Shown one piece after another: positions 17,116 to 25,474 of a stretch of DNA of 64,000 nucleotides (its first letter is position 1; each line of letters starts with the position of its first letter). The stretch lies in NCBI RefSeq assembly GCF_000980885.2, contig NZ_LBDA02000071.1:62001-126000 (forward strand), given 5' to 3'. Source of the DNA: Streptomyces malaysiense (GTDB taxonomy: Bacteria > Actinomycetota > Actinomycetes > Streptomycetales > Streptomycetaceae). The translations under genes were made by a program, and so were the position numbers. The notes beneath the pieces were generated by a model. It was not told the DNA's origin and searched no databases. It worked only from the letters and a program-made list of their open reading frames with translations.

Positions 17116-18729
17116 ATGGGCGAGTGGCACACCATCCCTGCCCTGGTGCGATGGTCGGCCGTACGGTACGCGGACCACGAGGCCGTGGTGGAGGGCCGTA
17201 CCCGGATCACCTACGCCGAGTTGGGCGCGCGCGTCGAACGCGCGGCGGCCGCCTGCCTGGCGAGCGGGGTGGTGACCGGTGACCGGGTGGCCGTGTGGGC
17301 CCCCAACTCCCTCGACTGGATCGTCGCGGCGCTGGGCGCGGTGTCGGCGGGCGGGGTCCTGGTGCCGCTGAACACCCGTCTCAAGGGCGGCGAGGCGGTG
17401 GACGTGCTGCGCGCGAGCGGGGCGCGGCTGCTGTTCGTGACGGGGCCGTTCCTCGGCACGTCGTACGTGGCGGCGCTGCGCGGCGCGGCGGCTTCCCCCG
17501 CCGGACCGGGTCCGCTGCCGGCTGTCCCGTCGTTGCGGGAGGTGGTGGTGCTGTCCGGGGAGGCGCCGCCGGAGTTTCGCACGTGGCGGGAGTTCTCGGC
17601 GTCGGGACGGGAGGTCGGAGCGGCCGGAGTCGCCCGCCGCTCATCCGCTCTGCGCGGCGACTCGGTGTCGGACGTCGTCTTCACCTCGGGGACGACGGGC
17701 CGGCCCAAGGGCGTGGTGGTCACTCACGGCCAGACGCTGCGGGCGTACGAGACCTGGGCGGATCTGGCGGGGCTGCGGGCCGCGGACCGCTACCTGATCA
17801 TCAACCCCTTCTCCCACACCTTCGGTTACAAGGCCGGGGTGCTCGCGTGTCTGATGCGCGGGGCGACGATGATCCCGCAGCCGGTGTCCGACGTGGACAC
17901 GACGCTGGCCCGCATGACGGCGGAACGCGTCTCCGTCCTCCCCGGACCCCCGACCCTCCACCAGTCCCTCCTGGACCACCCCGCCCGCGCCGCCCACGAC
18001 CTCTCCGCCCTGCGGCTGGTGGTGACCGGCGCGGCGGTGATCCCGCCCCGCCTGGTGGAACGCCTGCGCACGGAACTGGGCGTCGGTACGGTCCTCACCG
18101 CCTACGGCCTCTCGGAGGCGACCGGGATGGTCACGATGTGCAGGCGCGGCGACGACCCGGCGGTGGTCGCGGCGACGTCGGGACGGGCGATCCCCGGGGT
18201 GGAGGTGCGGGTGGTGTCCGCGGCCGGCACGCCGGTCCCCGCCGGATCACCGGGCGAGATATGGGTGCGCGGCTTCAACGTCATGCGCGGCTACGACGCG
18301 GACGGGCCGGCCACGGCGGAGGCGATCACACCGGAGGGCTGGCTGCGCACGGGCGACATCGGGGTGCTGGACACGGCGGGCAACCTGCGGGTGACGGACC
18401 GCCTGAAGGACATGTTCACCGTCGGCGGCTTCAACGCCTACCCCGCCGAGATAGAGCGGCTGCTCTCCACCCACCCGGAGGTGGCCGACGCCGCCGTGGT
18501 GGGCGTCCCCCACCCCCGCCTCGGCGAGGTCCCCAAGGCCTACGTCGTCCGCCGCCCCGGCTCCCGCCTCACCGCCACCGCCCTGATCACCTGGTCCCGC
18601 CACGAGATGGCGAACTACAAGGTGCCCAGGGAGGTCGAGTTCGTCGCGGAGCTGCCGAGGAACGCGGGCGGGAAGGTGCTGAAGGAGGATCTGCGGGGGC
18701 GCGCCCCGGACGACCCGTCCGGGCGGTGA
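17116..18729 (+). CDS. FadD3-like fatty acyl/acyl-CoA ligase (AMP-forming)
   Basis: A 537-residue adenylate-forming enzyme. Motif A5/P-loop TSGTTGRPKGVVV (about residue 194), LTAYGLSEATG (motif for AMP binding), GWLRTGDIG and the C-terminal catalytic Lys segment (ELPRNAGGKVLKEDL) are all present. It should activate a carboxylic acid to its CoA thioester through an acyl-AMP. The sequence style and neighbours resemble FadD3, which activates the steroid-derived acid HIP, but no other steroid genes are present, so the substrate is open. It diverges from the thiolase-like operon. Confidence 0.85.
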   Translation: MGEWHTIPALVRWSAVRYADHEAVVEGRTRITYAELGARVERAAAACLASGVVTGDRVAVWAPNSLDWIVAALGAVSAGGVLVPLNTRLKGGEAVDVLRASGARLLFVTGPFLGTSYVAALRGAAASPAGPGPLPAVPSLREVVVLSGEAPPEFRTWREFSASGREVGAAGVARRSSALRGDSVSDVVFTSGTTGRPKGVVVTHGQTLRAYETWADLAGLRAADRYLIINPFSHTFGYKAGVLACLMRGATMIPQPVSDVDTTLARMTAERVSVLPGPPTLHQSLLDHPARAAHDLSALRLVVTGAAVIPPRLVERLRTELGVGTVLTAYGLSEATGMVTMCRRGDDPAVVAATSGRAIPGVEVRVVSAAGTPVPAGSPGEIWVRGFNVMRGYDADGPATAEAITPEGWLRTGDIGVLDTAGNLRVTDRLKDMFTVGGFNAYPAEIERLLSTHPEVADAAVVGVPHPRLGEVPKAYVVRRPGSRLTATALITWSRHEMANYKVPREVEFVAELPRNAGGKVLKEDLRGRAPDDPSGR

Positions 18730-18835
18730 TCCGGCGGCCGGCGCCGCGCGCCGCACCCCGGCGCCCCCGGACACACCTCGGCCGCGACGGCTCCCCCTCC
18801 GCGCCGCCGCGGCCGATCCCCGTTCGGGAGATGGT

Positions 18836-19051
18836 CTAGCTGGGGTCGGACGTGATGTGGGTGTTGAGCGGCTCCACCGTCGCACCGGCCTCGGCGTCCG
18901 TGATGTGGGTGTTGAGGGGCTGCACCGCCGTGCCCGCCTCGGCGTCCGTGATGTGGGTGTTGAGGGGCTGCACCGCCGTGCCCGCCTCGGCGTCCGTGAT
19001 GTGGGTGTTGAACGGCTTGACGGTCGCCTCGCCCTTGGTGGTGTCGCTCAT
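18836..19051 (-). CDS. afsS: AfsS, small repeat-containing regulator of secondary metabolism
   Basis: A 71-residue protein made almost entirely of four copies of the core V-x-P-L/F-NTHIT separated by DAEAGTA (16-residue period). This is the hallmark of AfsS, a pleiotropic activator of antibiotic production whose transcription is switched on by AfsR. The S. coelicolor protein is 63 residues as I recall, so this one seems to carry extra repeat length. The ATG at 19051 has GGGGAG 6 bp upstream. It is read in the same direction as afsR, 212 bp after it, from its own SARP-type promoter. Confidence 0.88.
   Translation of the reverse strand: MSDTTKGEATVKPFNTHITDAEAGTAVQPLNTHITDAEAGTAVQPLNTHITDAEAGATVEPLNTHITSDPS
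18853..19024 (-). repeat. 48-bp tandem coding repeat in afsS
   Basis: Three full 48-bp units (18853-18900, 18901-18948, 18949-18996) plus a partial fourth. The two units 18901-18948 and 18949-18996 are identical base for base, while the outer ones have diverged. This suggests a recent duplication by unequal exchange; each unit adds 16 residues. Confidence 0.92.
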
Positions 19052-19088
19052 CAGGTGCTCCCCTTGGAAATCGTGTTGCAGCTGGGCG

Positions 19089-19128
19089 GGCCCATCCGGT
19101 CACTCCCCCGAGTCCGACCGGATGGGCC
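19089..19128 (-). promoter_or_regulatory. Strong hairpin in the afsS leader
   Basis: GGCCCATCCGGTC (19089-19101) pairs perfectly with GACCGGATGGGCC (19116-19128) around a 14-base loop. It lies downstream of the afsS promoter and about 38 bases before the start codon, so it is in the afsS 5' leader. It could be an afsR terminator, an attenuator of afsS, or an mRNA-stabilising structure. No T-tract follows. Confidence 0.6.
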
Positions 19129-19212
19129 GCTGGAGCCGCCACTCTAGATCGCGAGCCTGGCGGCCTCACCGACGGTCCGTCCGCCCCCCGACGCGACGGC
19201 CCGATACCCAGG

Positions 19213-19246
19213 AGAATGCCCGAGGGCGATAAACGAACGATGAACG
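19213..19246 (-). promoter_or_regulatory. afsS promoter with AfsR/SARP direct repeats
   Basis: Read on the minus strand, CGTTCATCGTT (19246-19236) is followed directly by CGTTTATCGCC (19235-19225): 11-bp direct repeats sharing CGTT-Y-ATCG. Six bases further is CATTCT (19218-19213), a plausible -10. SARP regulators bind 11-bp repeats placed just upstream of the -10 box, so this is the expected AfsR target. Confidence 0.8.
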
Positions 19247-19263
19247 CGGAAACGGACCGCGCG

Positions 19264-22230
19264 TCAGGCCGCCGCGGCCGGCGCCAGCAGGAGGTGTACT
19301 TCCGCCGCCTCCGGCGAGTCCAGCCGCTCGTAGATCTCCAGTGCGTCGCGCCAGCAGACCTGGGCCCTGCCGGTGTGGCCGATCCCGGTCAGGGCCTTGC
19401 CGAGCACGGTCAGCACATTGCCGCGGCGCCATTCGCCACCGATGTCCCTGAGCTGGCTGAGGGCCAGCTCGGCGTGGGCGGCGGCCTGGGCGGGGCGCTG
19501 GGCGAGCAGGTCCACCTCGGCGAGCCGGAAGAGGGTCATCCCCTCCCACAGCCGCTGCCGGCTGACCCGGAAGACCGGCAGGGCCTGACCGAGATGCGCG
19601 GCGGCGTCCTCCAGCCGGCCGCTCCTGCCCAGGGCCAGCCCGAGGGCGTAGTGGCCGTTGGCGGCCTTGAGGGAATGTCCGAGCTCCTCGTACGTGTCGG
19701 TGCCCTGCCGGGCGAGATGCACCGCGCTGTCGGCCCGTTCGGTCTGCAGGTGCAGCCGGGAGAGGTTGCACAGCGCCGCGGCGGCGCCGGAGAGGTCACC
19801 GCAGGCGCGGAACTCCCTGATGGCCCGCTCCAGGTACTCCTCGCCCTCGGCGTAACGACTCTGGTAGAAGCAGAACGCGCCGAGGATGTTCGCCGCCCAG
19901 CAGCAGGGGAGCGGGTCGTCGGCCGCCTCCGAGAGGGCGAGCGCCTGCCTGGCCTCCTCGTCGGCCAGGGTGAACTGTCCCGACCAGTGGCGTGCGTTGG
20001 CCAGGACGAGGACGGCCCGGCCCTCGGCCCGGCCGTCGCGGGCGGCATGGGCGGCGTCGCGCAGGGCGGCACCGGCGGCCTCGTACTCCTTGAAGTTCGC
20101 GCCCGACTCCGCGAGATCGACCGCCGCCCAGAGCAGGTCGACCGCGCGGCGCAGCGTGGTGCCGTTCGACGACTGTCTCACGCAGGCCAGGAGCGGTACC
20201 GCCTCGGAGTACAGCCAGTCCTGTGCGGTGCGCCGGTCGGGGAAGACCAGCCCGGGGACGCGGGTCGGCTCCAGGTGATCCACCAACCGGTCCCCGGGCC
20301 GCTCGATCGCGTACACCCCCGCCGCCGTCGCCAGATAGAAGTCCAGCAGTCTCGACAGCGCCGCCCCCCTCTCGCTCGGCGGCTGTTCGTCCCGTTCCGC
20401 GCAGGCGCGGGCGTAGAGGCGCACCAGGTCGTGGAAGCGGTAGCGGCCGGGGGCGGCGGACTCCAGCAGGGAGGCGTCGACCAGGGACTCGAGGAGGTCC
20501 TCCGTGGACTCCGGGGGGAGGTCGAGGACCGCGGCCGCGGCGGCCAGGGAGATGTCGGGGCCGTCGGCGAGGCCGAGGAGGCGGAAGGCGCGGGCCTGGT
20601 CGCGGTCGAGCTGGCCGTAGCCGAGTTCGAAGGTCGCCTTCACCGCGAGGTCGCCGGCCTGCAGCTCGTCCAGCCGGCGCCGCTCGTCCGCGAGCTTCGC
20701 GGCGAGCACCGAGACCGTCCAGGTGCGGCGTGCCGCGAGGCGGGAGGCGGCGATGCGGATGGCGAGGGGCAGGAAGCCACACGCGGCGACGACGTCGAGC
20801 GCGGCGTCCCGCTCGGGGGTCACCCGCTCCGCCCCGACGATCCGGGTGAACAGCGCCAGCGCCTCGTCGGGGGACATCACGTCCAGGTCCACCAGATGTG
20901 CCCCGGCGAGCCCCACCATCCGCATCCGGGACGTGACCAGCGCCGCGCACCCCTCCGTGCCGGGCAGCAGCGGCCGTACCTGCGCCGCGTCCTTCGCGTT
21001 GTCCAGCAGGACGAGGACCCGGCGGCCGTCGAGGACGGAGCGGTACAGCGCCGCACGTTCCTCCAGGGAGTCCGGGATCGCCGAGTCCGCCGTGCCGAGG
21101 GCGCGCAGGAAGGAGCCGAGGACCGTCTCCGGTTCGGCGGGGCGGGAGCCGGCGCCCTGCAGGTCGACGTAGAGCTGGCCGTCCGGGAAGGAGGTCCGGG
21201 CCCGGTGCGCGACATGCACCGCGAGCGTCGTCTTGCCGACGCCCCCGATGCCCGCCATCGCGGAGACCGCCATCACGCTGCCCTCCGTCTCCGTGGCCGA
21301 CGCCAGCACCGCGCTGAGCTCGTCCACGAAGGCGGAACGACCCGTGAAGTCCGGTACGGACGCGGGCAGCTGGGCCGGCCGCACCGGCGCCGCGGGCGGC
21401 TCCGCGACCGGCGCGGAGGGCTCCGCGAGGGCCGGGTCGGCCCGGAGGATGCGCTGCTGGAGCTCGCGCAGCCCGGGGCGCGGGTCGACGCCCAGTTCCT
21501 CGGCGAGCAGGCGGCGCGTGTCGGCGTACACGGCCAGCGCCTCCGCCTGCCGCCCGCTGCGGTAGAGGGCCAGCATCAAAAGCTCGCGCAGCCGCTCCCG
21601 CAGGGGGTGCGCCGCGGTGAGCGCCGTCAGCTCCGACACCGCCTCCGCGTGGCAGCCCTGCTCCAGGTCCATGTCGAGCCGGGACTCCAGCAGGCCGAGC
21701 CGCCACTCCTCCAGGCGCACCCGCTGCGTCTCCGCGTAGGGCCCGGGTACCCCGGCGAGCGGTTCGCCGTCCCACAGGTCCAGCGCCTCGCCGAGCAGCG
21801 CGCGGGCCCGGGTCAGATCCCCGGTGCCGCGCGCCTTCTCCGCCTCCGCGCCCAGGTCCTGCGCCCGTACGAGGTCCAGCGCGCCCTCGCCGAGCCCGCG
21901 CACCGCGTACCCGCCGGACTCGCTCACCAGCACACCGGAGTCCAGGACCTTGCGCAGCCGGGACGCGTACGTGCGCACGGCCGCGAGCGCCTGCGACGGC
22001 GGCTCGGGTCCCCACAGCGCGTCGATCAGCTCCGCCGCCGTGGCCGTACGGCCCTCGCGCAGCAGCAGGGCGGCCAGCAGGGCCCGCTGCTGGGGGGAGC
22101 CCGTGTTCAGGGCCTCCTCGCCGCGCCAGGCCCGCACCGGACCGAGCACGCCGAACCGCAGCGCCCCCGGTTCCGCGCTTCTCGCGGAGCCGGGACGCCG
22201 CTGCTCAGGCACTCGCGGCCGACCGTCCAT
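19264..22230 (-). CDS. afsR: AfsR, SARP-family global regulator with ATPase and TPR domains
   Basis: A 988-residue protein, close to the roughly 993 residues of S. coelicolor AfsR. Order of domains: OmpR-type winged helix (about 23-97), bacterial transcriptional activation domain (about 105-262), NB-ARC ATPase with Walker A GIGGVGKTTLA (327-337) and Walker B VLVLLDNAKD, then C-terminal TPR repeats (about 680-985). AfsK and other kinases phosphorylate AfsR, which then activates afsS. The start is ATG 22230. The gene lies between afsS and a divergent amidohydrolase that belongs to the catabolic regulon. Confidence 0.93.
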   Translation of the reverse strand: MDGRPRVPEQRRPGSARSAEPGALRFGVLGPVRAWRGEEALNTGSPQQRALLAALLLREGRTATAAELIDALWGPEPPSQALAAVRTYASRLRKVLDSGVLVSESGGYAVRGLGEGALDLVRAQDLGAEAEKARGTGDLTRARALLGEALDLWDGEPLAGVPGPYAETQRVRLEEWRLGLLESRLDMDLEQGCHAEAVSELTALTAAHPLRERLRELLMLALYRSGRQAEALAVYADTRRLLAEELGVDPRPGLRELQQRILRADPALAEPSAPVAEPPAAPVRPAQLPASVPDFTGRSAFVDELSAVLASATETEGSVMAVSAMAGIGGVGKTTLAVHVAHRARTSFPDGQLYVDLQGAGSRPAEPETVLGSFLRALGTADSAIPDSLEERAALYRSVLDGRRVLVLLDNAKDAAQVRPLLPGTEGCAALVTSRMRMVGLAGAHLVDLDVMSPDEALALFTRIVGAERVTPERDAALDVVAACGFLPLAIRIAASRLAARRTWTVSVLAAKLADERRRLDELQAGDLAVKATFELGYGQLDRDQARAFRLLGLADGPDISLAAAAAVLDLPPESTEDLLESLVDASLLESAAPGRYRFHDLVRLYARACAERDEQPPSERGAALSRLLDFYLATAAGVYAIERPGDRLVDHLEPTRVPGLVFPDRRTAQDWLYSEAVPLLACVRQSSNGTTLRRAVDLLWAAVDLAESGANFKEYEAAGAALRDAAHAARDGRAEGRAVLVLANARHWSGQFTLADEEARQALALSEAADDPLPCCWAANILGAFCFYQSRYAEGEEYLERAIREFRACGDLSGAAAALCNLSRLHLQTERADSAVHLARQGTDTYEELGHSLKAANGHYALGLALGRSGRLEDAAAHLGQALPVFRVSRQRLWEGMTLFRLAEVDLLAQRPAQAAAHAELALSQLRDIGGEWRRGNVLTVLGKALTGIGHTGRAQVCWRDALEIYERLDSPEAAEVHLLLAPAAAA

Positions 22231-22382
22231 GCGTTCGCCCCCTAGGCATCACAGACAACCCCGTCAGTTTGCCTTGTTCCGGGTGGTTGCGTCAGCCGTG
22301 CGAGACGCCGATCACAGACCGCCGGACGGCAGTCCACAAACCCCTCACACGCTCTGCGCACACATCGGGCGCCCCCACGTAG

Positions 22383-22397
22383 CTGACGCTCCGTCAG
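22383..22397. promoter_or_regulatory. Palindromic operator, perfect copy upstream of the amidohydrolase operon
   Basis: CTGACGCTCCGTCAG matches the consensus exactly and ends 21 bp before the ATG at 22419. It is about 150 bp from the divergent afsR start, so an effect on afsR is possible but less likely. Confidence 0.75.
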
Positions 22398-22418
22398 ATC
22401 AGCGCTACCGTGGGCGCC

Positions 22419-23654
22419 ATGGACACCCACGCGAGCACGTTTCCGCTGATCATCTCCGTGGACGACCACACCGTGGAACCGGCCGGCGTCTGGCAGGACC
22501 GGCTGCCGGCCCGCTACCGGGACACGGCCCCCCGTATCGTGCGCGCCCCGCTCAAGGAGATGACGTTCCTCGGTGGCCGCTTCCGGCCGGTCATGGGTGA
22601 GCCGGGCGACGAGGGCCCGCTCGGCGACTGGTGGGTCTACGAGGACCTGCGCCGGCCCCTCACCCGCCTCGACACCGCCGTGGGCGTCGACCGCGACGAG
22701 GTCAGGCTGGAGGTCATCACCTACGAGCAGATGCGTCCGGGTTCGTACGACGTACCCGCCCGGCTCGCCGACATGGACCTCAACCACGTGCAGTCCGCGC
22801 TGTGTTTCCCGACCTTCCCCCGCTTCTGCGGCCAGACCTTCACCGAGGCCCGCGACCGCGAGCTGGCCCTGCTCTGCGTGCGCGCCTACAACGACTGGAC
22901 GGTGGAGGAGTGGTGCGGGCCCGACGCGCGCGGCCGGCTGATACCGCTGGCCCTCATCCCCTTGTGGGACCCGGAGCTGGCCGCCGCCGAGGTACGGCGC
23001 AACGCGGCGCGCGGGGTGCGGGCCGTCGCCTTCTCCGAGATCCCCCCGCACCTCGGCCTGCCCTCCGTGCACACCGACGCCTGGGACCCCTTCCTCGCCG
23101 CCTGCGACGAGACCGGCACGGTCGTGGCCATGCACATCGGCTCCAGCAGCCGGATGCCGTCCACCTCCGCCGACGCCCCGCCCGCCGTCGGCTCCGTCAT
23201 CACCTTCGCCAACTGCTGCTTCTCCATGGTCGACTGGCTGCTGAGCGGCAAGTTCGAACGCTTCCCGAACCTCCGGGTCATGTACGCCGAGGGCCAGATC
23301 GGCTGGATCCCGTACATCCTGGAACGCGCCGACGTGGTGTGGGAGGAGAACCGCGGCTGGGGCGGGGTCGCCGACAAGGTCACCCGCCCGCCGTCGGAGC
23401 TGTTCGCCGAGCACGTCCACGGCTGCTTCTTCGACGACGCCTTCGGCCTGCGCAACCTCGGCTCCATCGGCCTCGGCAACGTCCTGTACGAGACCGACTA
23501 CCCGCACTCCGACTCCACCTGGCCCAAGTCCCGCGAGGTCGGCGAGGCGCAGATGGGGCACCTCCCGGCGGACGTGGTGGAACGGATCGTGCGGGGCAAC
23601 GCGATCGAACTGCTGGGGCTGACCCCGGACGGCCTGTGGCCGGGGCCCGCGTGA
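22419..23654 (+). CDS. Amidohydrolase family 2 (ACMSD-like) metal-dependent hydrolase
   Basis: A 411-residue TIM-barrel amidohydrolase. The N-terminal metal-binding strand reads SVDDHTVEP in place of a classical HxH. Central His residues (MHIGSSSRMP) and the C-terminal YETDYPHSDSTWP with its metal-ligand Asp are present. Family members decarboxylate or hydrolyse cyclic acids. ATG 22419 is chosen over the in-frame GTG 22410. It is first in a five- or six-gene rightward run; its stop overlaps the next start (GTGA). Confidence 0.84.
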   Translation: MDTHASTFPLIISVDDHTVEPAGVWQDRLPARYRDTAPRIVRAPLKEMTFLGGRFRPVMGEPGDEGPLGDWWVYEDLRRPLTRLDTAVGVDRDEVRLEVITYEQMRPGSYDVPARLADMDLNHVQSALCFPTFPRFCGQTFTEARDRELALLCVRAYNDWTVEEWCGPDARGRLIPLALIPLWDPELAAAEVRRNAARGVRAVAFSEIPPHLGLPSVHTDAWDPFLAACDETGTVVAMHIGSSSRMPSTSADAPPAVGSVITFANCCFSMVDWLLSGKFERFPNLRVMYAEGQIGWIPYILERADVVWEENRGWGGVADKVTRPPSELFAEHVHGCFFDDAFGLRNLGSIGLGNVLYETDYPHSDSTWPKSREVGEAQMGHLPADVVERIVRGNAIELLGLTPDGLWPGPA

Positions 23655-24577
23655 GCCTCACCCACGGCATCCAGCTGCCGGTGCAGTCGCAGAGCGGCCT
23701 CTTCGCCGAGGCGTGGGAGGCCGGGGCCGGGCCCGCCGACCTGGTGGCGGTCGCCCGCGCCGCCGACCGCGCCGGCTTCGGCTATCTGGCCTGCTGCGAC
23801 CATGTGGCGATCCCGCGCCGGCTGGCCCCGGCCATGGGCACGGTCTGGTACGACCCGGTCGCCACCCTCGCCCACCTCGCCGCCGTCACCGAACGCGTCC
23901 GACTGCTCAGCCATGTCGCCGTGGTGGGTCTGCGCCACCCCCTTGTCACCGCCAAGCAGTACGCCACCCTCGACCACCTCTCCGGCGGCCGGCTGGTCCT
24001 CGGGGTGGGCGCCGGACACGTCCGGGAGGAGTTCGAGGCCGTGGGTGCCGAGTTCGAGCGGCGCGGCGCGCTCCTGGACGAGACGATCGACGCGCTGCGG
24101 GCCGCGCTCGGGCCCGAGGAGTACCCCGAACACCACGGTGAGCGCTACGACTTCGCCGGACTCGGCCAGCGTCCCCGTCCGGCGCGGCGGCACGTCCCGC
24201 TCTGGGTCGGCGGCTCGTCCCCCGCCGCCGTGCGCCGGGCCGCGCTGAAGGCGGACGGCTGGCTGCCGCAGGGGGACCCGCGCGGGCGACTGCCCGGACG
24301 GATCGCCCGCATCCGCCGACTGCGCGAGGAGGCCGCCCTGGACGGGGACTTCACCGTCGGCGCGATCACCGAGGCACTGTACGTGGGGGAGCCGGACTGG
24401 GACGTCGGGCCGCGCACCCTCACCGGGGCGCCCGAGGAGATCGCCGGGTCGCTGCGGGCCTACCCGGCGATGGGCGTGGACCAGATACAGGTGCGGTTCC
24501 GCAGCCGGAGCCGGGCCGAACTGATCGACCAGATCGGCGCGTTCGGGGAGAGCGTCGCGCCGCTGCTCACCGACTGA
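23651..24577 (+). CDS. LLM-class F420-dependent oxidoreductase (TIGR03619-like)
   Basis: A 308-residue luciferase-like TIM-barrel protein. It has the N-terminal GIQLPVQSQSGLF, the cofactor-loop region LLSHVAVVGLRHPLVTAKQY and the conserved GRLVLGVGAGHVREEFEAVG segment, all typical of F420-dependent LLM enzymes. It would pass hydride between F420H2 and a carbonyl or alkene substrate; FMN use cannot be excluded. The GTG 23651 overlaps the amidohydrolase stop. Confidence 0.85.
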   Translation: MSLTHGIQLPVQSQSGLFAEAWEAGAGPADLVAVARAADRAGFGYLACCDHVAIPRRLAPAMGTVWYDPVATLAHLAAVTERVRLLSHVAVVGLRHPLVTAKQYATLDHLSGGRLVLGVGAGHVREEFEAVGAEFERRGALLDETIDALRAALGPEEYPEHHGERYDFAGLGQRPRPARRHVPLWVGGSSPAAVRRAALKADGWLPQGDPRGRLPGRIARIRRLREEAALDGDFTVGAITEALYVGEPDWDVGPRTLTGAPEEIAGSLRAYPAMGVDQIQVRFRSRSRAELIDQIGAFGESVAPLLTD

Positions 24578-24588
24578 CAGGGAGTGTC

Positions 24589-25359
24589 ATGGGCAAACTG
24601 GACGGGCGGGTCGTCGTCGTCACCGGCGCGGCGCGCGGGCAGGGCGAGCAGGAGGCGCGGCTCTTCCGGGCGGAGGGCGCGCGGGTGGTCGTCACGGATG
24701 TGCTGGACGACCAGGGGGAGGCGCTGGCCGAGGAGATCGGGGCGCGCTACGTCCACCTGGACGTGGGCTCCGAGGAGGGCTGGCGGGCGGCCGTCGCGGC
24801 GGCCAAGGAGGCGTACGGGCGGATCGACGCTCTGGTCAACAACGCGGGCATCCTGCGCTTCAACGCCCTCGTGGACACCCCGCTGGAAGAGTTCATGCAG
24901 GTCGTGCGGGTCAATCAGGTCGGCTGCTTCCTGGGCGTCAAGACGGTGGCGCCGGAGCTGACGGAGGGCGGCACGATCGTCAACACCGCCTCCTACACGG
25001 CGCTGACCGGCATGGCGGCCGTGGGCACGTACGCGGCGACCAAGCACGCCATCCTCGGCCTGACCCGGGTGGCCGCGCTGGAGCTGGCCCCCCGCCGGAT
25101 ACGGGTCAACGCCATCTGTCCGGGCGCCATCGACACCCCCATGTCCAACCCGGCCCGCCTGGACCCGGGCGCCGACCCGGAGGAGCTGAACCGGGCGCTG
25201 GACGAGCTGTACCGCAAGCTGGTGCCGCTCGGCCGGGTGGGCCGGCCCGAGGAGGTGGCCCGCCTCGCGCTCTTCCTCAGCTGTGCGGACTCCTCCTACA
25301 TCACCGGGCAGCCCTTCGTGATCGACGGGGGCTGGCTCTCGGGCGTGGGTATCGCATGA
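24589..25359 (+). CDS. Short-chain dehydrogenase/reductase
   Basis: A 256-residue classical SDR: TGAARGQG cofactor motif (residues 12-19), NNAG (about 84), catalytic Ser in NTASYTAL and YAATK (about 148), and C-terminal YITGQPFVIDGG. DVLDD after beta-2 suggests NAD(H) preference. The sequence resembles 3-alpha/20-beta-hydroxysteroid dehydrogenase-like SDRs, but the substrate is unknown. It follows the LLM gene by 11 bp, with GGGAG before the ATG, in the same operon. Confidence 0.9.
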   Translation: MGKLDGRVVVVTGAARGQGEQEARLFRAEGARVVVTDVLDDQGEALAEEIGARYVHLDVGSEEGWRAAVAAAKEAYGRIDALVNNAGILRFNALVDTPLEEFMQVVRVNQVGCFLGVKTVAPELTEGGTIVNTASYTALTGMAAVGTYAATKHAILGLTRVAALELAPRRIRVNAICPGAIDTPMSNPARLDPGADPEELNRALDELYRKLVPLGRVGRPEEVARLALFLSCADSSYITGQPFVIDGGWLSGVGIA

Positions 25360-25366
25360 GGAGAGC

Positions 25367-25381
25367 CTGATGACTCGTCAG
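25367..25381. promoter_or_regulatory. Palindromic operator, one mismatch
   Basis: CTGATGACTCGTCAG matches nine of ten half-site bases. It starts 7 bp after the SDR stop and marks a secondary, internal promoter for the second LLM gene. Confidence 0.5.
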
Positions 25382-25423
25382 GTATTGACGGTCACGACGC
25401 CCGGTGCGACAGTCGGCCTCGAT

Positions 25424-25438
25424 CTGACGATGTGTCAG
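25424..25438. promoter_or_regulatory. Palindromic operator, perfect copy
   Basis: CTGACGATGTGTCAG matches the consensus exactly, 57 bp from the previous copy and 36 bp before the TTG start at 25475. The two sites make the 115-bp gap a regulated promoter. Confidence 0.72.
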
Positions 25439-25474
25439 CTCAGACTCCCTTCCTCTCTGGGACGGTGAACCGCC

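Noticed and set aside
18853..19024. 48-bp direct repeats resembling a CRISPR array
   Set aside because: The repeats are contiguous without spacers and encode the AfsS repeat protein in frame.
24573..24596. Possible extra copy of the regulon palindrome before the SDR gene (TGACAGGGAGTGTCA)
   Set aside because: The half-sites are spaced differently and the centre is the ribosome-binding site of the SDR gene, so chance is more likely.
899..25438. Steroid-degradation (KstR/KstR2) cluster
   Set aside because: FadD3-like, DUF35 and thiolase-like genes recall steroid degradation, but no ring-cleavage enzymes or Mce genes are present and the operator motif is different.
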